A DNA stretch of 64,000 nt from Ricordea florida (Eukaryota > Cnidaria > Anthozoa > Corallimorpharia > Ricordeidae), in contig OX453274.1 of assembly GCA_949710005.1 (NCBI GenBank), positions 30,576,940 to 30,640,939 of the forward strand, read 5' to 3'. The notes under the pieces were generated by a model that saw only the letters and a list, made by a program, of their open reading frames with translations, was not told the origin of the DNA and made no database searches. Shown one piece after another: positions 10,901-25,080 of this stretch (positions are counted from its first letter, which is position 1; every line of letters begins with the position of its first letter). A program made the position numbers and the translations under genes.

Positions 10901-13900
10901 ATTAATGTTTTTGACTGTGGAGTTTTTTGTTTTGAAAGTTGAGGCCACTTTCTGGCACTTACATATTTGGTTGCTCATTTTGTCATGAAAAATGTGATTT
11001 CATAATAATTGTTTGGACTGACATGTGCTTCATTTTTGAGATATAACTCATGCAAAACACTCAGCTTTGTCAGCTGCATTGTCTTCTCTTACTACTACTT
11101 TGTATTTTCATTGTGTAAAAGTGCTTTTGTTACAATGTACTTTGCAACTCGTGCAATTTTTTGAGAACTTTGAAAATAATATGACAAAAAGTAATCGCTA
11201 ATTCTTGTCAGTTTTTTGTACTGTATAATTATACATTTATTTAAAAATTGAAAATTCTAGGAACTGTCACACCAAAAATGCTGGAGGAAGATGAAAATGT
11301 GAATGCCATCCGGCAGCTGACTGAGCAATTTGATGAGGTTAATATGTGCACTTGTTGTTGTGATTGTGTTTTTGAAACAGCTGTAAGTACAGCTACATTA
11401 AATCGCATGACAGGTTTATTATTAGTATTATTATTATTATTGTTATTATTATTGCCTTACATGTAGGTTATCAGGTTTATAATTATGGTTACTTTGTATT
11501 TTCAGTTTCAGGATTCTTGTAATGCTAGTACCACTATTGAAAGAAAGAAAATTCTGGGATATACCAAAGTGAAAATTTTTAAAATAATTATGTCTATGTT
11601 AAACTTGTTATGTTGCAACTAGCTAAATCAATAAGCCAACGCCCTTTATTAAGCCACCCCTCAAAGTACCTAAAATAAATAAGGCACTTGGGGATATATG
11701 GCCTATGCTGTGTGGAAACAATCATTTTGTATTGCACTTGTATGATTTCCAAGGAACCGCAAATTAAAGGGGCGTTTGGAATAAAACTCTAACTGACTCC
11801 TGATCCAGCATCAAATTCTCCCGTCTATTTCCCACCAAATACAGGGTAACTTGGAAGGAGAATTGACCATTTGATTGGCAGTCACCCCTTTGATAATTAC
11901 ACTGTACTGGTATGCAAAATTACATCATGATAACCTGTTGGCATTTTTTTTTACCTTTTGTTTCATTCATGTTCTTTATATTATTTTCATATAACAGGAC
12001 AGCCATGAATATCCCCTTATTATGACTGGACAAGCATATAAGAAATTTCGAGTAAGGGAGAAACCTTGGTTAAACTGCTTGCTATTGTTACTGGTTCTGT
12101 ACATGCAATTCTTGTACTGTACTTTGGTAATGTACATATACACAGACCATTAATTGAAGACTTGAAAACAAAACTATTATCCAAGTACATGCATAGTATG
12201 ACAATTTGGATGAAAAAATGGAAATGATCGGGATCACCTAAATTTGGGCACAGAGTTTCTAATTTAGTTGCATTTTAGCATTTCATTTGTGAGAAATCAG
12301 GCATCCAAAAGTCTAAGATCTTGCCCTGCCCTCCCAGACAGATCAGTCTAATTAACAAAAATTTAATGTCCAACTACCCTGGGAAAATTGTCAGTTTTTT
12401 TTTGCATGCCTTATTTCTTTAAAGTGGATTGTGAAAGTGAAAAATTAATTACCTTTTACCTGTAACCAGGTGAAGGATCAGACATGGTTTGATGCTAAGT
12501 GTATGCCGGTTTAAAATAGAGTGAATGTAACTAAAAAAGAAATTATTTACAATTCACCAACCTTACGCTTTGACACTCCTGTGTAGTATCTTCTCTGCTG
12601 TGATTAGGTTTGGCTGTGGAGCTCAGCTCATCATGATATACCTGTGATGAATGGCATCACTTTATCACAATGTGTAGATCAGGATCATCGCAGTTTAATG
12701 GAATGTGGATGCTATTGAAATCTCCTTGTAGAGTGTGCATGTACTATGCTCAAATACTTCTTTGTTCCTCAATTAGGCCAACTTTGTCCAGTTTGTGGAT
12801 TCACTGATTCAACAGTGTCAGCACAGTATTATTTATGATGAGTACATGTTAGACACTTTGGTATCATGGCTTATTAGACTCTCTGACTCGCAAGTTAGAG
12901 CGTTCAGACACACCAGTACTTTGGCAGGTCAGTATGTTTTCCCCAAAATGAACCAAGGTTTACATACATTGTACTCTGTAGGGTTGTGCAAGCCCGGCTT
13001 TCTTTTTCCATAATTTCACTAATTAACAATTATTTGGTGAAAGCGAAGTGATTATCGGTAAATATTCACTGACAATCACTGAGCCTGAGGCGAATAATTG
13101 TTGTAGTGTAAAAACACAGGTGATTATTTCAAAAAAAGAAAAGAAAAAGCATTGTAAAACACGACGAAAATTTATTTCGTCAAAAGCGCGTGAACGACTG
13201 GGAGCCATTTTGTTTGTCGAGGTGATTATCGGCTGATAATCTTAGATAGCGAACCAATCAGAGTGTGCGATTTTGTATAATCACCTGAGTATTTATACTA
13301 ATTGTCTTTAACGAATGCTAGAAGGTGACTCAGTAAATATTACTTTAGAGTATTTTATACAAATGATAATTAACAATTCTAAGCAATTGAGGCGAATACG
13401 ACATTAATTTGATTAAACTACAACGACATCAATTTTATTAAACTATATCACTGACTTTAAGTACATACACAACTTGCAAATAGCATAGGCTAGTCAAGGC
13501 GAGTTGTGTAGGTGAAAAGTAATTAAAATTACATATAATGGTTAAGCTCATTAATACCAAAGTACTAACAATAGTTACACTGGAATAAAATTAAATACAT
13601 TAATATCACTAACAGATATAGATAAATAAAATCAGTCAAAATACTTAGACTGTTGAGCACAGTTTTTTTTTCCCATACGGACCCTCCACCCGTTAACTAA
13701 TATATTTTTCTGACCAGTGAGATGATTAGGATTTTCTTTGCTGTTTTTTCTGATTGTCCTGCACAATGTGTGGATCCAAAAAATAGCCATACTGAGAACA
13801 GCCACTTAAAATTCCAATGAAAGGTGAATTGCAAAGTCAAGTTTGGTGTTTTCTACAGGAAAGTTGAGCAAATTGGAATTCCTTAGTAATGTCAGGGTTT

Positions 13901-16900
13901 AAAGCAAAACAACTTTCTGGCCAATAACAGAACATGATTTATAGTGGGAATTTTTATTTCTCTTTTTCAGGAATGAAATTAGTGTCTGCTCTAATTCATG
14001 TTGCAAAAAGAAGTAATGTGGAACTGGATAACACTCAGGTATAATAAAATGTAGTTGTTTAATCATTTATGCATCTACATCAAAAAAAGAGCTTTCAATT
14101 GAGATCCAAGGTTTAGCATAATACCAAAGAATAATTTCTGTGCTCCCTACCACTCCCACTTGTAGAACCTTTGGAACAGATACGGCATGATGGACATGGA
14201 TTAGACTACAACAGAAACATTTTTAATTTAACATGGCCAATCCTTCTGCTCTCACACCTCCAACATCATGTCAGACTCCCCAAAGTATACATATGTATTA
14301 CCTCATGTAAACTTACAGGAAACATCCTACACCCCTCCCTGGGGATAATTAGATTTGATCCACTAGGCTGTTTGATGTCTGATGTACTTTACCCATGTAG
14401 ACTGTATTTACTATGAAACCAACACTCACAGGGTTTTCAATAAGAATTGTAGCAGCAGGATAACTGCGTAAAGTACCGGTAACAGGAGAATATTCTGAAA
14501 GCGCTCCATGTCTGATTTTAAAACTAGCTCAGGCCATCTAAATTTGACTGCAGAATTCTTTGTAGTGGCCAGAGAATTCTCCAATCTCCGATGCCTAATG
14601 AACACCCTGACTTGGGTTTCATTAAAGTGTGGAGCAAGAGCTTATCTGGATTTGATGCTTAAGCATAGGTTACTCAATGTTATAATTATTGGAAGAAAAC
14701 TTAAGTTTTGTTCTTTTGGTTGAGCTGTTGAATACAGCTAGGCAAATTCATCTTCACAGAAGGTCAATTTGCCCGGTCCGCAGCCGTTAATGAAACCACT
14801 GAGCACTACAGATTATCAATTTTCCCTTCCGTTGCACCTACCTTAAACTACTTGCAAACTGTGCAGACATGGGTTGTGTACGATCCGGATTAGGATTTGT
14901 TATTCAGGATCACCTGAATCATGGCCCATCAAAGAAACGAAACAATTCATCATCATGTACAGAGTGGATTCGTTGGTACCTTTGCATAGTGATCTGAGTG
15001 ATCTCCCATCACAAATCCTGATCCACATCATGCCAAAGGAATGCACCCATGGATTCTGTAAGTTAACAATGCTGCTGCTACTGTGACAGTGATTTTTGAA
15101 CTGGTGATTATGGCAGGAAAAATTTTAGTGGTCATTAAAATCCTAAAGCTGATTTTAAAGAAATGTTCATAATTGGCATTATTACTTGGTATTTAATTAT
15201 AATGTAAATAATTGTCATATTTTTTCGCTGTCTTCACAGCGCCAATTAGACAGTGAAAGTCACAAAGTGTCCTCAAAGAAGGCCAATGAAAAAATTGAAA
15301 TGTTGCAGAACAAAAGACAGGAGGTAAGAGTGACTTTTTATTCTCCAAGCAACAGTGTCAAATTTAAATTCTCTTTTGTGGTTGTTACAGTACATGTATA
15401 CAGACACTGCCAGTGGGGAGAATCTGTTTGTGAGTGATGATCACTCATAAATTAGTCCTCATTATCAGTATTACATGTAATTACTGTACTATGTAGTGAT
15501 ATTACCAGGAGAAATTGGCTTCTAATTACCGGTATTATTGGGGGTTGAAGGGTTAAAACAAGACAAGAAAAGTTATAACTTTGAAAGGGTACTTAAAGTT
15601 CATTAATTATTACACTTTTCACATGTCAACATAATATATCAAACACAGGATACGATCTTTCATCACATATCAAACACCGAGAAGAGAGCTGAAAATACTA
15701 CGCGCAGCGGGGTATTTTTAGCGAAATTCGAGATGTTTGATACGTGATGAAACACATATCTCCAGTGTTTGGTATAGCTTCTCAAATGAAATTATTTAGA
15801 AGGAGAAATTAACGATGCAAAAAGGAGCCGTGCCTCATCAGATATTCAAACACGTCACGGTGCTTGATTTCCTTTGTCTTTCCTTTTACTTTATTGATGA
15901 CTTTAAGAAGTACTTTTCACATTTCCAAACACGTCACGGTGCTTGATTTCCTTTGTCTTTCTTTTATGCATTATTGATGAGTTTGAGAAGTACTTTTCAC
16001 ATATCCAAACACGTCACGGTGCTTGATTTCCTTTGTCTTTCTTTTATGCATTATTGATGAGTTTGAGAAGTACTTTTCACATTTCCAAACACGTCACGGT
16101 GCTTGATTTCCTTTGTCTTTCTTTTATACATTATTGATGAGTTTGAGAAGTACTTTTCACATTTCCAAACAAGTCAAGGTGCTTGATTTCCTTTGTCTAT
16201 TTTATATGCATTATTGATGATATTGAGAAGTACTTTTCACATATTCAAACACGTCACGGTGCTTGATTTCCTTTGCCTATTTGATATGCATTATTGATGA
16301 GTTTGAGAAGTACTCTTCAGATACTCAAACACGTCATGGTGCTTGATTTCCTTTGCCTATTTGATATGCATTATTGATGAGTTTGAGAAGTACTTTTCAG
16401 ATATCAAAACACGTCACGGTGCTTGATTTCCTTTGTCTATTTGATATGCATTATTGATGAGTTTGAGAAGTACTTTTCAGATATTCAAACACGTCACGGT
16501 GATTGATTTCCTTTGTCTTACCTTTATGTATTATTGATGAGTTTGAGAAATAATTATAGTGTACCAGACCTGCTGATCACGTGGGTATAAATCAGTGCTG
16601 TCACACTGTAGGCCTTTGCATCCCTTTATACACTATACACAATTTGTAAACTTATTTAACAATTTGCCGAAGGCGAAGTTATTATCCGTGGATATTATAA
16701 TTGTTTTAGTATAAATACACAGGTGATTATTTCAAAAAGAGAGGTGATTCGAGTTGATTATCGTCGAGGCGATTATCGGCTGATAATCCGAGATAGCTAG
16801 CCAATCAGAGCACGCGATTTTAATAATCACGTGAGTATTTATATTAGATATGTATAAAAAGTACACTGCACTTGTAATTAAATAATATATGATAATTATT

Positions 16901-19900
16901 AAACTATGAAATTATTCCTGAGAAGTTGCAAGTAACAGTTGTGAAAAAAACATTCGCTAATGCAGATAAGACAGAACATCAGCGACCTGGAGGATATGAT
17001 GAACTTTATTTTTCAAGGAATGTTTGTCCATAGATACAGGTAAAAACACTACATGCCTGCAGATCTATCAGGGTTCGAAATTAAAAAAAACTTCAGTCGC
17101 CATTTTGCGACTAGATACGAAAATGTAGTCGCAAGTTCACGAATTTTAGTCGCAAAACTAATTAACCACAATTAGTTAATAAATAACTTTGACTAAGAAA
17201 TGGTGGCAAAGTAGCGACTGCTAGCCTTTTTATTTCGTTATTGGCCAAGGCGAAAACTACTCGCAAATTTGCGACTCCTCCGGACGTTTTAGTCGCAAAC
17301 ACAAAAATTAAGTCGCAAATGCGACTGTATTGGTCGCAATTTCGAGCCCTGTCTATACAGGAACTGCCACAGGGATTGCAGCACCTACACGCACGGAAAG
17401 TGCAAGCGATATGGCGATTTTAGACGCGATTTACTCGCAACAAATGCGCATGTAAAATTTTACACTAAGTTTTGCTGGCAGTGGATTTGGAGGCCGTTTT
17501 CTTGTATTCACAGAATTGTCTAAAAATTCTTTCACTAAATTTTACGCATGCTTCAAGTACGCGTAAATTAAGTGCAGTGTGGCAGTTTTACACACACGCT
17601 ACGCTCGTGTAATACTACCATCCCTGTGGCTGGTACTGCAGTTCACAGTGGAAACCATTAAATGCGTGGTACGCGTTCAAAGGATAAAGTTGTCAACCAG
17701 TGCATTACACCTACATGTATGTGGACAGTGGAAAAGAATAACAATGACCTTTTTAATATGTGTACCACGAAAAATGTTTTTACATTGACATACAAACAAG
17801 TGAATCTAAAACGAAAAATCTTGGTTAGTAATCCTTCCAGAGGTCTTAAGTCTGAGATTGAAAGTGGAAACATTAAATCCATATACTGTCAATTCAAGTG
17901 TGCTGTTGTGTTTTCGATCGATTGGCTTGTCACCATACTCTGTTTACTGTTCAATGTAATGGGAACAAAATTTCATATACATTTGCACGTGTACAGTGCA
18001 GGGGCTTAGCTACCTGTTCGCACGGTACGCACGTGCGTACCTAGAAATGTCGATTATTTTTTAGGTGCTGCAGTCAATGAACGGAAAAAGGCGACAAAAA
18101 ATTTTAAGACCTAGTTATCATTTCATACACAGTCAAATCGCGAGTCTTACAACGTGACCTCGTTTTTAATCAAGCCATTTGAAAAAGATTTGGGACTTAG
18201 GGGTAGGGGGTAGGGGGGGGGGGTTGGAAAAATCTTTGTACCTCTAGAAAAATTCTGGCTACGTCCCTGGACTGATTGGCACTGATCCAATTCCATGTAC
18301 TCCCTTTTTCTGTTAAAAAAAAAGAAGAAAAAAACCAGTTACAGACGTGGATATACAAAAACTTATCAGTGTTAATGTTTATTGATCTAGAAGCTCTTTC
18401 TCAGGTGCTCAGGTAGCTAAACTTTTCTCTTTAATTGTTTTCATTTTTTGTAATGTTGCTATTTAAACTTGGTAATATTTGTTTAGAGATGCAAGGCATG
18501 AAATCAGAGCCCTTTGTATAGCAGAAATCGGAGAATGGATGAAGAATTACAGGTAGCAAATTAATAAACTATTAGATTTTGGATTTAGATTTTTGAATAT
18601 TGGTTCTATTTCCAAAATGGCTGTGATGGAGGTGTAAGTTTTCGTTTTTTTTTTTTTTGCAGCACCTATTTTCTTAGTGATAAGTTTTTGAAATACACTG
18701 TTTGGAGTTTGCATGACAAGGTACGTTTCTAATAACATAACTCGGGGCAATCTAGCTAGTTTTGTGGTATTTCTATTTTATACAACTTAATAGAGTTCGA
18801 CATGCCCCAAGAATATTCGGATCAATGTAAGTATCTGGACAACTGTACACCTACCCCTCCCCTAACCCAACACTAACGCTTTAACTTTTTAACTTATAAT
18901 AACTTGTTGGGTTTGGGGAGGGGTAGGTGCACCGTTGCCCAGGCACTGACATTGATCCCATTATTCAACACGTTCAGGTTCAATACAACTTTTCCGGTCC
19001 TTTACGACACGGTTCTGCTGTAATTATTTGGATGTAATATATCAAACACGAGACACAGTGTTTCAACACATATCAAACACGAGATACAGTGTTTCATCAC
19101 ATATGAAACACCGAGAAGAGAGCTGAAAATACGACGCGCAGCGGAGTATTTTAAGCGAAATTCTAGTTTCTGATTTAGGGACGGACCATTAGAAAAGTGA
19201 TGGGGGGGGGGGGTAGGAAAAAAAAATTTCTTGCAAAGAAGAAGGTAAAAAAAAATTCATGCAGAAGGAAGGTCCAATTGTGACTTTTTCACACGTAGTA
19301 GATTCGTGCAGAGGGGTATTCCTGCACAAGCAGTGAACGAAAAAAAAATTCGTGCAAGCTGAAAATTCCCCACCCCACCCCCCCCCCCCATCACGTTTCT
19401 AATGGTCCGTCTCTTAGCTTCTCAAACGAAATCATTTAGAAGGAGAAATTAATGATGCAAAAGCGAACCATGTTTCATCAGACATCCAAACACGTTACGA
19501 TGCCTGATTTTCTTTTTGTTTCCCTCGTACATTATTAATGAGTTTGAGAATGTGTTGTCTAGATTGGTGAAGTACGTCTAAAGGCATTGTTAGCACTCAG
19601 GGGTTTGTATGAGACTGATGGATTCTTACCTCAACTTGAACCATTGACAGAAAGATTCAAGGTAATAATATACTCTGTTAACGTGTTCATTCATGGCCAC
19701 AGTTCTGTCCATTTTGCACACATTTATAACAAACCAAAACGGGTTAACCATTTCACTCCCAAGATTTTAAAATTGATTCTCCTTACTAAGTACCATACTT
19801 TCCCTTTTGTACTAGTTTAAAGAATTTAATGCTTGATCAATTCAGTATCCATATGTTAATAATTTTCTTACTTCTTATAATCTGTTTGTTTAAGCCTTTA

Positions 19901-22900
19901 AGCCCTAAGGGATCTCCCTGTGACGAGTAAAATCGTCTGGCGTTAGCCAGAGTAAAATCTATGAAATCAATCTTAAGGTGCAAAGGGTCAATAACGAATA
20001 GGAATTGAAAAAAGCGACGGTTAAGTGACAACATATATCGTGTCTTTAATGTTTTTTTCTTTTGTCATTTCTTAATTGTAAGGGAAAGATGCCCCACATT
20101 TTCAATTTTTTTTTAAACCCAATTTGGTATAGCTGACAAATGCCCACAATTTTCATGGCGGCAGTCCTGTGCCGTCTCCCAGTTTATAGAATTAACAATG
20201 CTGTCAGATTTTAAAGTCAAAGTTAAGTTTTTCATTGCACAGTGCTTACAATACTGTGCCAAGTTTAATCTCAAAATGTGAAATTTATATTGTAGCGTAT
20301 TGACAACGAACATATGTTAAGACGGTGACATTTCGAGGAGAAAAAAGATCGCTTATTCACTTCTCGATCCCAGTGATTTTGTTGCAATTAATTTTGCTAA
20401 TAGTGAGTCCTGGTACTCACCTCATGAAAGAAAACCCAATCAGTCCGTATTCCTATGTTAAAAGATGCCAGAACCTTTACCATTTTTGCATATATGGCAG
20501 ACTATGACTAACCACGCCATAATTAAATAAACATGGCCGCTTTTTTTGGAGAACTTGCCTAGAAATGTTTCTGTCTATTCTTTCAGAAATTATTCTTGAC
20601 CTATTTTATGAGTGGACAAAATAACTCTCTTAATTTGAGGTAGCTTTCATTACATATTTCAAATCGCGCAAACATGGCGTTCTTCAAAAACATCTTGACA
20701 TCTTTTGATCGATCGATCGTTACGTCTCAAAGGACGCAAGCCCTGAATTATTCTGCGTTCTTGAAAATATGTATGCGTCTTGGACACAGGACGCAGGGGT
20801 AACAAAATCACTGCGATCAGTGTCAAAATTAGATTTTACATTCATAAAAAAAGTCATTTTGGTTGAGTCTAGTTTGAAACAGTATTTTCGCCGTAGAATG
20901 TAGGAAATCGCATCTCCCGCGACCTAAAATTTTGACATTTTCCGGGGGCCATATCGCCGGACGTCCCTGGGAATTTTTTGGCCCTACGGGCGTAGCCAAC
21001 ACCCGCCTGTTTATGTTTTAGTAATCTGCTAAAACATAAACATAAACTAATCTACTAAGAACCCTGCCCATTGTAATAATATTGAGAACAATGCGGGAAA
21101 GAGCACAACATTTATCAAAAGACAAAAATTGTTTTTACCTTCTACTTTTCTCTCAGGAGAGACTGGTTGCCATGACACTGGACAAGGAAAATGAAGTGGC
21201 AGTAGAAGCCGTCAAGCTTGTTACAATTCTCTTTAAGTAAGATACGATTTGAGTTGTTGTTCATTTGTACATGCCTTTCCTGACAATCCTTAAGTGTCGA
21301 CAAATTTTGCTTCGAACGAATCGAACAATCAACATAAGTCATTGAGGGAGCTCAAGTCACTTGACATTTTTATAAAGGATATCCGTCATGTAACAATTTG
21401 ATTGATTGATCGTTAGAAGAATGATCAGGTGCTTCATGATACTGAAACCGGGATAAGGTTCGTGCGTTAACGCTCGTGCGCATTTGCCTACCTACCTCTT
21501 TTAATTATTCATGAATCTGAGAAAAATAATTCATATCTAAATTTATTGACTAATTCTAGATGTGAGAAGTTAGACGAGGAAGAGTGTCAGCAGGTTGAAT
21601 TCCTTGTGTTCTGCACCAGTCGGAATGTAGCGCGAGCTGCAGGGGAATTCCTCAAACAAAGAATTGTTGCAGCTGCTGACGAGGAAGTGAAAAAAGCCAG
21701 TAAATCAAAAAGAGGTAATGAGTGTAAAAGGTCTGTGTTTGTACAGATTTCAAGGGAAATTTGATTTCTGCACAAAATAGATCAAAGGCAGGAGCCCATC
21801 GCCCGGAGCCTCCATGTCCCTTATAAACCCTGGGAGACAACCTTTGCCCGTATCTTTCTATTTTTAGTCCTTCGAATTCCCGCGAATGCATTGTACCGTC
21901 CAATCAGAACAAAGTTGTTCTTTTACGTCACATGCAGTCACAAACCAGTGATAGTGTCTCACAAAATATCCTCTTGAGACTGCTCTAAAAATAAAAAGAT
22001 ACGAGCAAAGGTTGACTCAAGGATATAGTGTGTATGGAGGCTCCGGGTGATGGGCTCCTGTCAAAGGTCAATTACTAGAGTGAGTTGCAAGGGTGTCTGT
22101 TTGTTAAAGATTTCGAAAACAGTAGCTGCATACTCTGTAAGTACTAATGATTTGTATAATTATGCTTTTTACAGGTAGAAAGCCTGATCACGAGGTGAAA
22201 ACTGTGCAGCTAAAAAAGCTGATTGAGTTTTTTCTTCTCAGTGAGGTAAGGATGATCATACACAACTCAGATTATAGAGTAGAAAAATAGGCAGTGTGGG
22301 ACTGCTTCTCAGTTAGCTAGCAAAGGGAATGTCTCAAACCGGGCTGTGCCTGCCTGAAGAAAATCATTTCTTGCATTTCTGAAAAACTGCGTCTGGTTAT
22401 AAGTATATATAATAGGACTCCATGCTGTCCAATTAAGAAAATATTGGATGAGAAAATTCAGAGGAACACCAAAATTGGACAAGGCCGCAGGCCGAGTCCA
22501 GTTTGGTGTTCCAAGGAATTTTCGAATCCAACATTTTCTTAATTGGACAAGCACGGAGTCCTGTTATTTGTTAATTATATAGCTACCTCTAAATCCAATA
22601 TTGGCAACTGTCCAATTTTTCTTAAATTGGATAGGTGTCCAATTTAAGAAAAATTGGACAGTTGCCAATATTGGATTTAGAAATAGTTGTATAATTAAAG
22701 CTAAAAGAATGAAACTATTAGAAAATAGCTTCAAAGACCACAAGGGAAGCAGACCTAAGCAGAATCAGCGCATGTGGAAGACTCGCTAGCAGAAATCAGA
22801 TGAATAGGAAGATATTGAAGCCCGTGAAAAGAATCAGAGAAAACGAAGAGAATCCGAGAGATAACGATTATTTACCGAACGGTTCTATTAGTACTTACGG

Positions 22901-24953
22901 AAGGACTTAGGCACTTGACAACGTAGTATCTACCGGTTCCACAGGAAGCCCATTGATACAAACATTGCATGAGACGGAAGGATATGTGCAATTGTGTATT
23001 TGGATCTAATGCGTTTTGTGATTGTACGGCCCGCTAAATTCGATAGTGAACTCGATCGGTTGCCATATTGAAAGACCTTACGCCCGTGGAACGAGTTTGT
23101 CACTCACCTCAACTCAAACTCAAATTCAAAATCAGATTTTCCGAAAATAATGCTTACTTGTCTTTTTGAGGCCACTGCAATCATTGGCACCTTTCTGTCT
23201 ATTTTTAGGTTCACAACCATGCAGCGTACCTTGTTGATAGTTTGTGGGAAACTTTGGATCTTTTAAAGGTGAAGTTCTAATGCAACTGGAACGAAAATTA
23301 TTTTTTTCTTTTTTTGATGTAATATGAGTAGCAGCACTTTGGAGTTTGAACCGATGTTGCTCCCTAGGTGGGATTATTTAAAGCTTTGCCATGTACTGTG
23401 TTTCAGGGCAAAGATAGCGTAAAGTAAAAAAGATGTCAGATTTCCAAGGATGAAATATGTTTACCATCGTACCTGCCCAGCTCTGATCACGATGACTATA
23501 ACCAATTGACCAGAATTTAATTAACCAGATTTGGGCGACTTTACCCTTCTGCTTCCAACAACTCGACCAAACGAACGAAGCATAGTTTTTCATCATGTGT
23601 AAAGTTGAGTAACATATGCCTGGGTGCACTAGGATCAAACTACAAATTCTCCCATATGATTTCCATACAGCTCAAACAGGATCGGTTGGGAGAACGTGTT
23701 TGAGTGTCAACACAGTTCCGCATTGCTGATCACTGTCCTTCATTTCCATTACCTGTTTTCATTACTATGTATTGATTTCAATAGGAAATCGGACGGGTGC
23801 ACCAATATCAAAATACTAATTCTCTCATGTGGTCTCCATACACAGTTCATAAAGTGCCAGTAGAGAGAATGTGTTAGAATATCAACACCGTTCAGCACTG
23901 TTGATCATTGTTCTACATTCTCGTTACCTGTCTCCATTACTATGTATTGATTTTACTAGGATATATTAGATGCTTATCACTTTTGCCTTTACATATTTTT
24001 AGGACTGGAAACATATGACAGATAATCTACTTGATGAAAGCGACAAACAAGGTAAGTTCAAATAAATACATGCATACTACACACGACAAGTACTCAGTGC
24101 AGATGCAAGGTTCAATGTGAGGTTTTTGGCGTGTTGCAGGAAAAAGAACCAGCTATAGATAATTAGAAAACAGTCCTAAAAAAATGCGCACGCTGATTGG
24201 TCAGAATTCATGTTTCTATTACTCGATGGAAACACAGAACAAGCACGAGCTGTTGACGTAATGATGACGCGCCAAAGAGAATTTACATTTTGGTCATCAA
24301 AGTTAACAAGTTGTTTTCCTTGTTTTCGTCGCGGTATTTTCTAAAAGAAATAGGAAACATGGTCTCCGTGTTTCTATCGAGTTATAGAAACACTCATGAA
24401 AGTTTGGGAGAACTCGAAAAAGCTGTGGAAATAGTCGCCTGCGGCTCGCCTTTTACACCTGGTTTAGAAAGAACAATATTTTCCATGTGAAATTAAGTGG
24501 CATTTGTTGATAGAAGTCTTACGGCAAGTGACAACACTAATTTCCAGCTTTAATAAGTAAAAGATCGTCGCAGGTATCTGAGCAACGTAAGCAGTTGTAA
24601 AGATAACACCTGAACAAAGTTCAGGCTTGAACGGGATTCGAACCGATGACCTTGCGATACCGGTGCTATCCCGGGGGGGTACTTTAGGAATTTCTGGGTG
24701 GGGATGTGCCGCTGGAACCCTGAAACCCTTAGCCTATACCAGAGCTGGTGCAGCTGAATTTTGCTACCCTATACTAGAGTAAACCCCCCAAATCACTCCT
24801 ATTCTAGAGTAGCTGTATTCCACTAGCACAGTCTAGCCAAAACAAAACCTTATACCACAATCGTTTCTCTCTCCAAAAATGATTTTATTTATACTAGTTC
24901 AGTTTTTTTTTTTGGATTCTCAACCAACTGGTCAGTTTCGTGAAAAATGATAC

Positions 24954-25004
<51 letters not shown>

Positions 25005-25031
25005 TGCTTTAAAACTATACCCTTCACAGCG

Positions 25032-25080
<49 letters not shown>

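Noticed and set aside
15841-16560. Evenly spaced repeats resembling a CRISPR array
   Set aside because: Whole 80-base units are repeated with no unique spacers, in an intron of a eukaryotic gene; this is a minisatellite.
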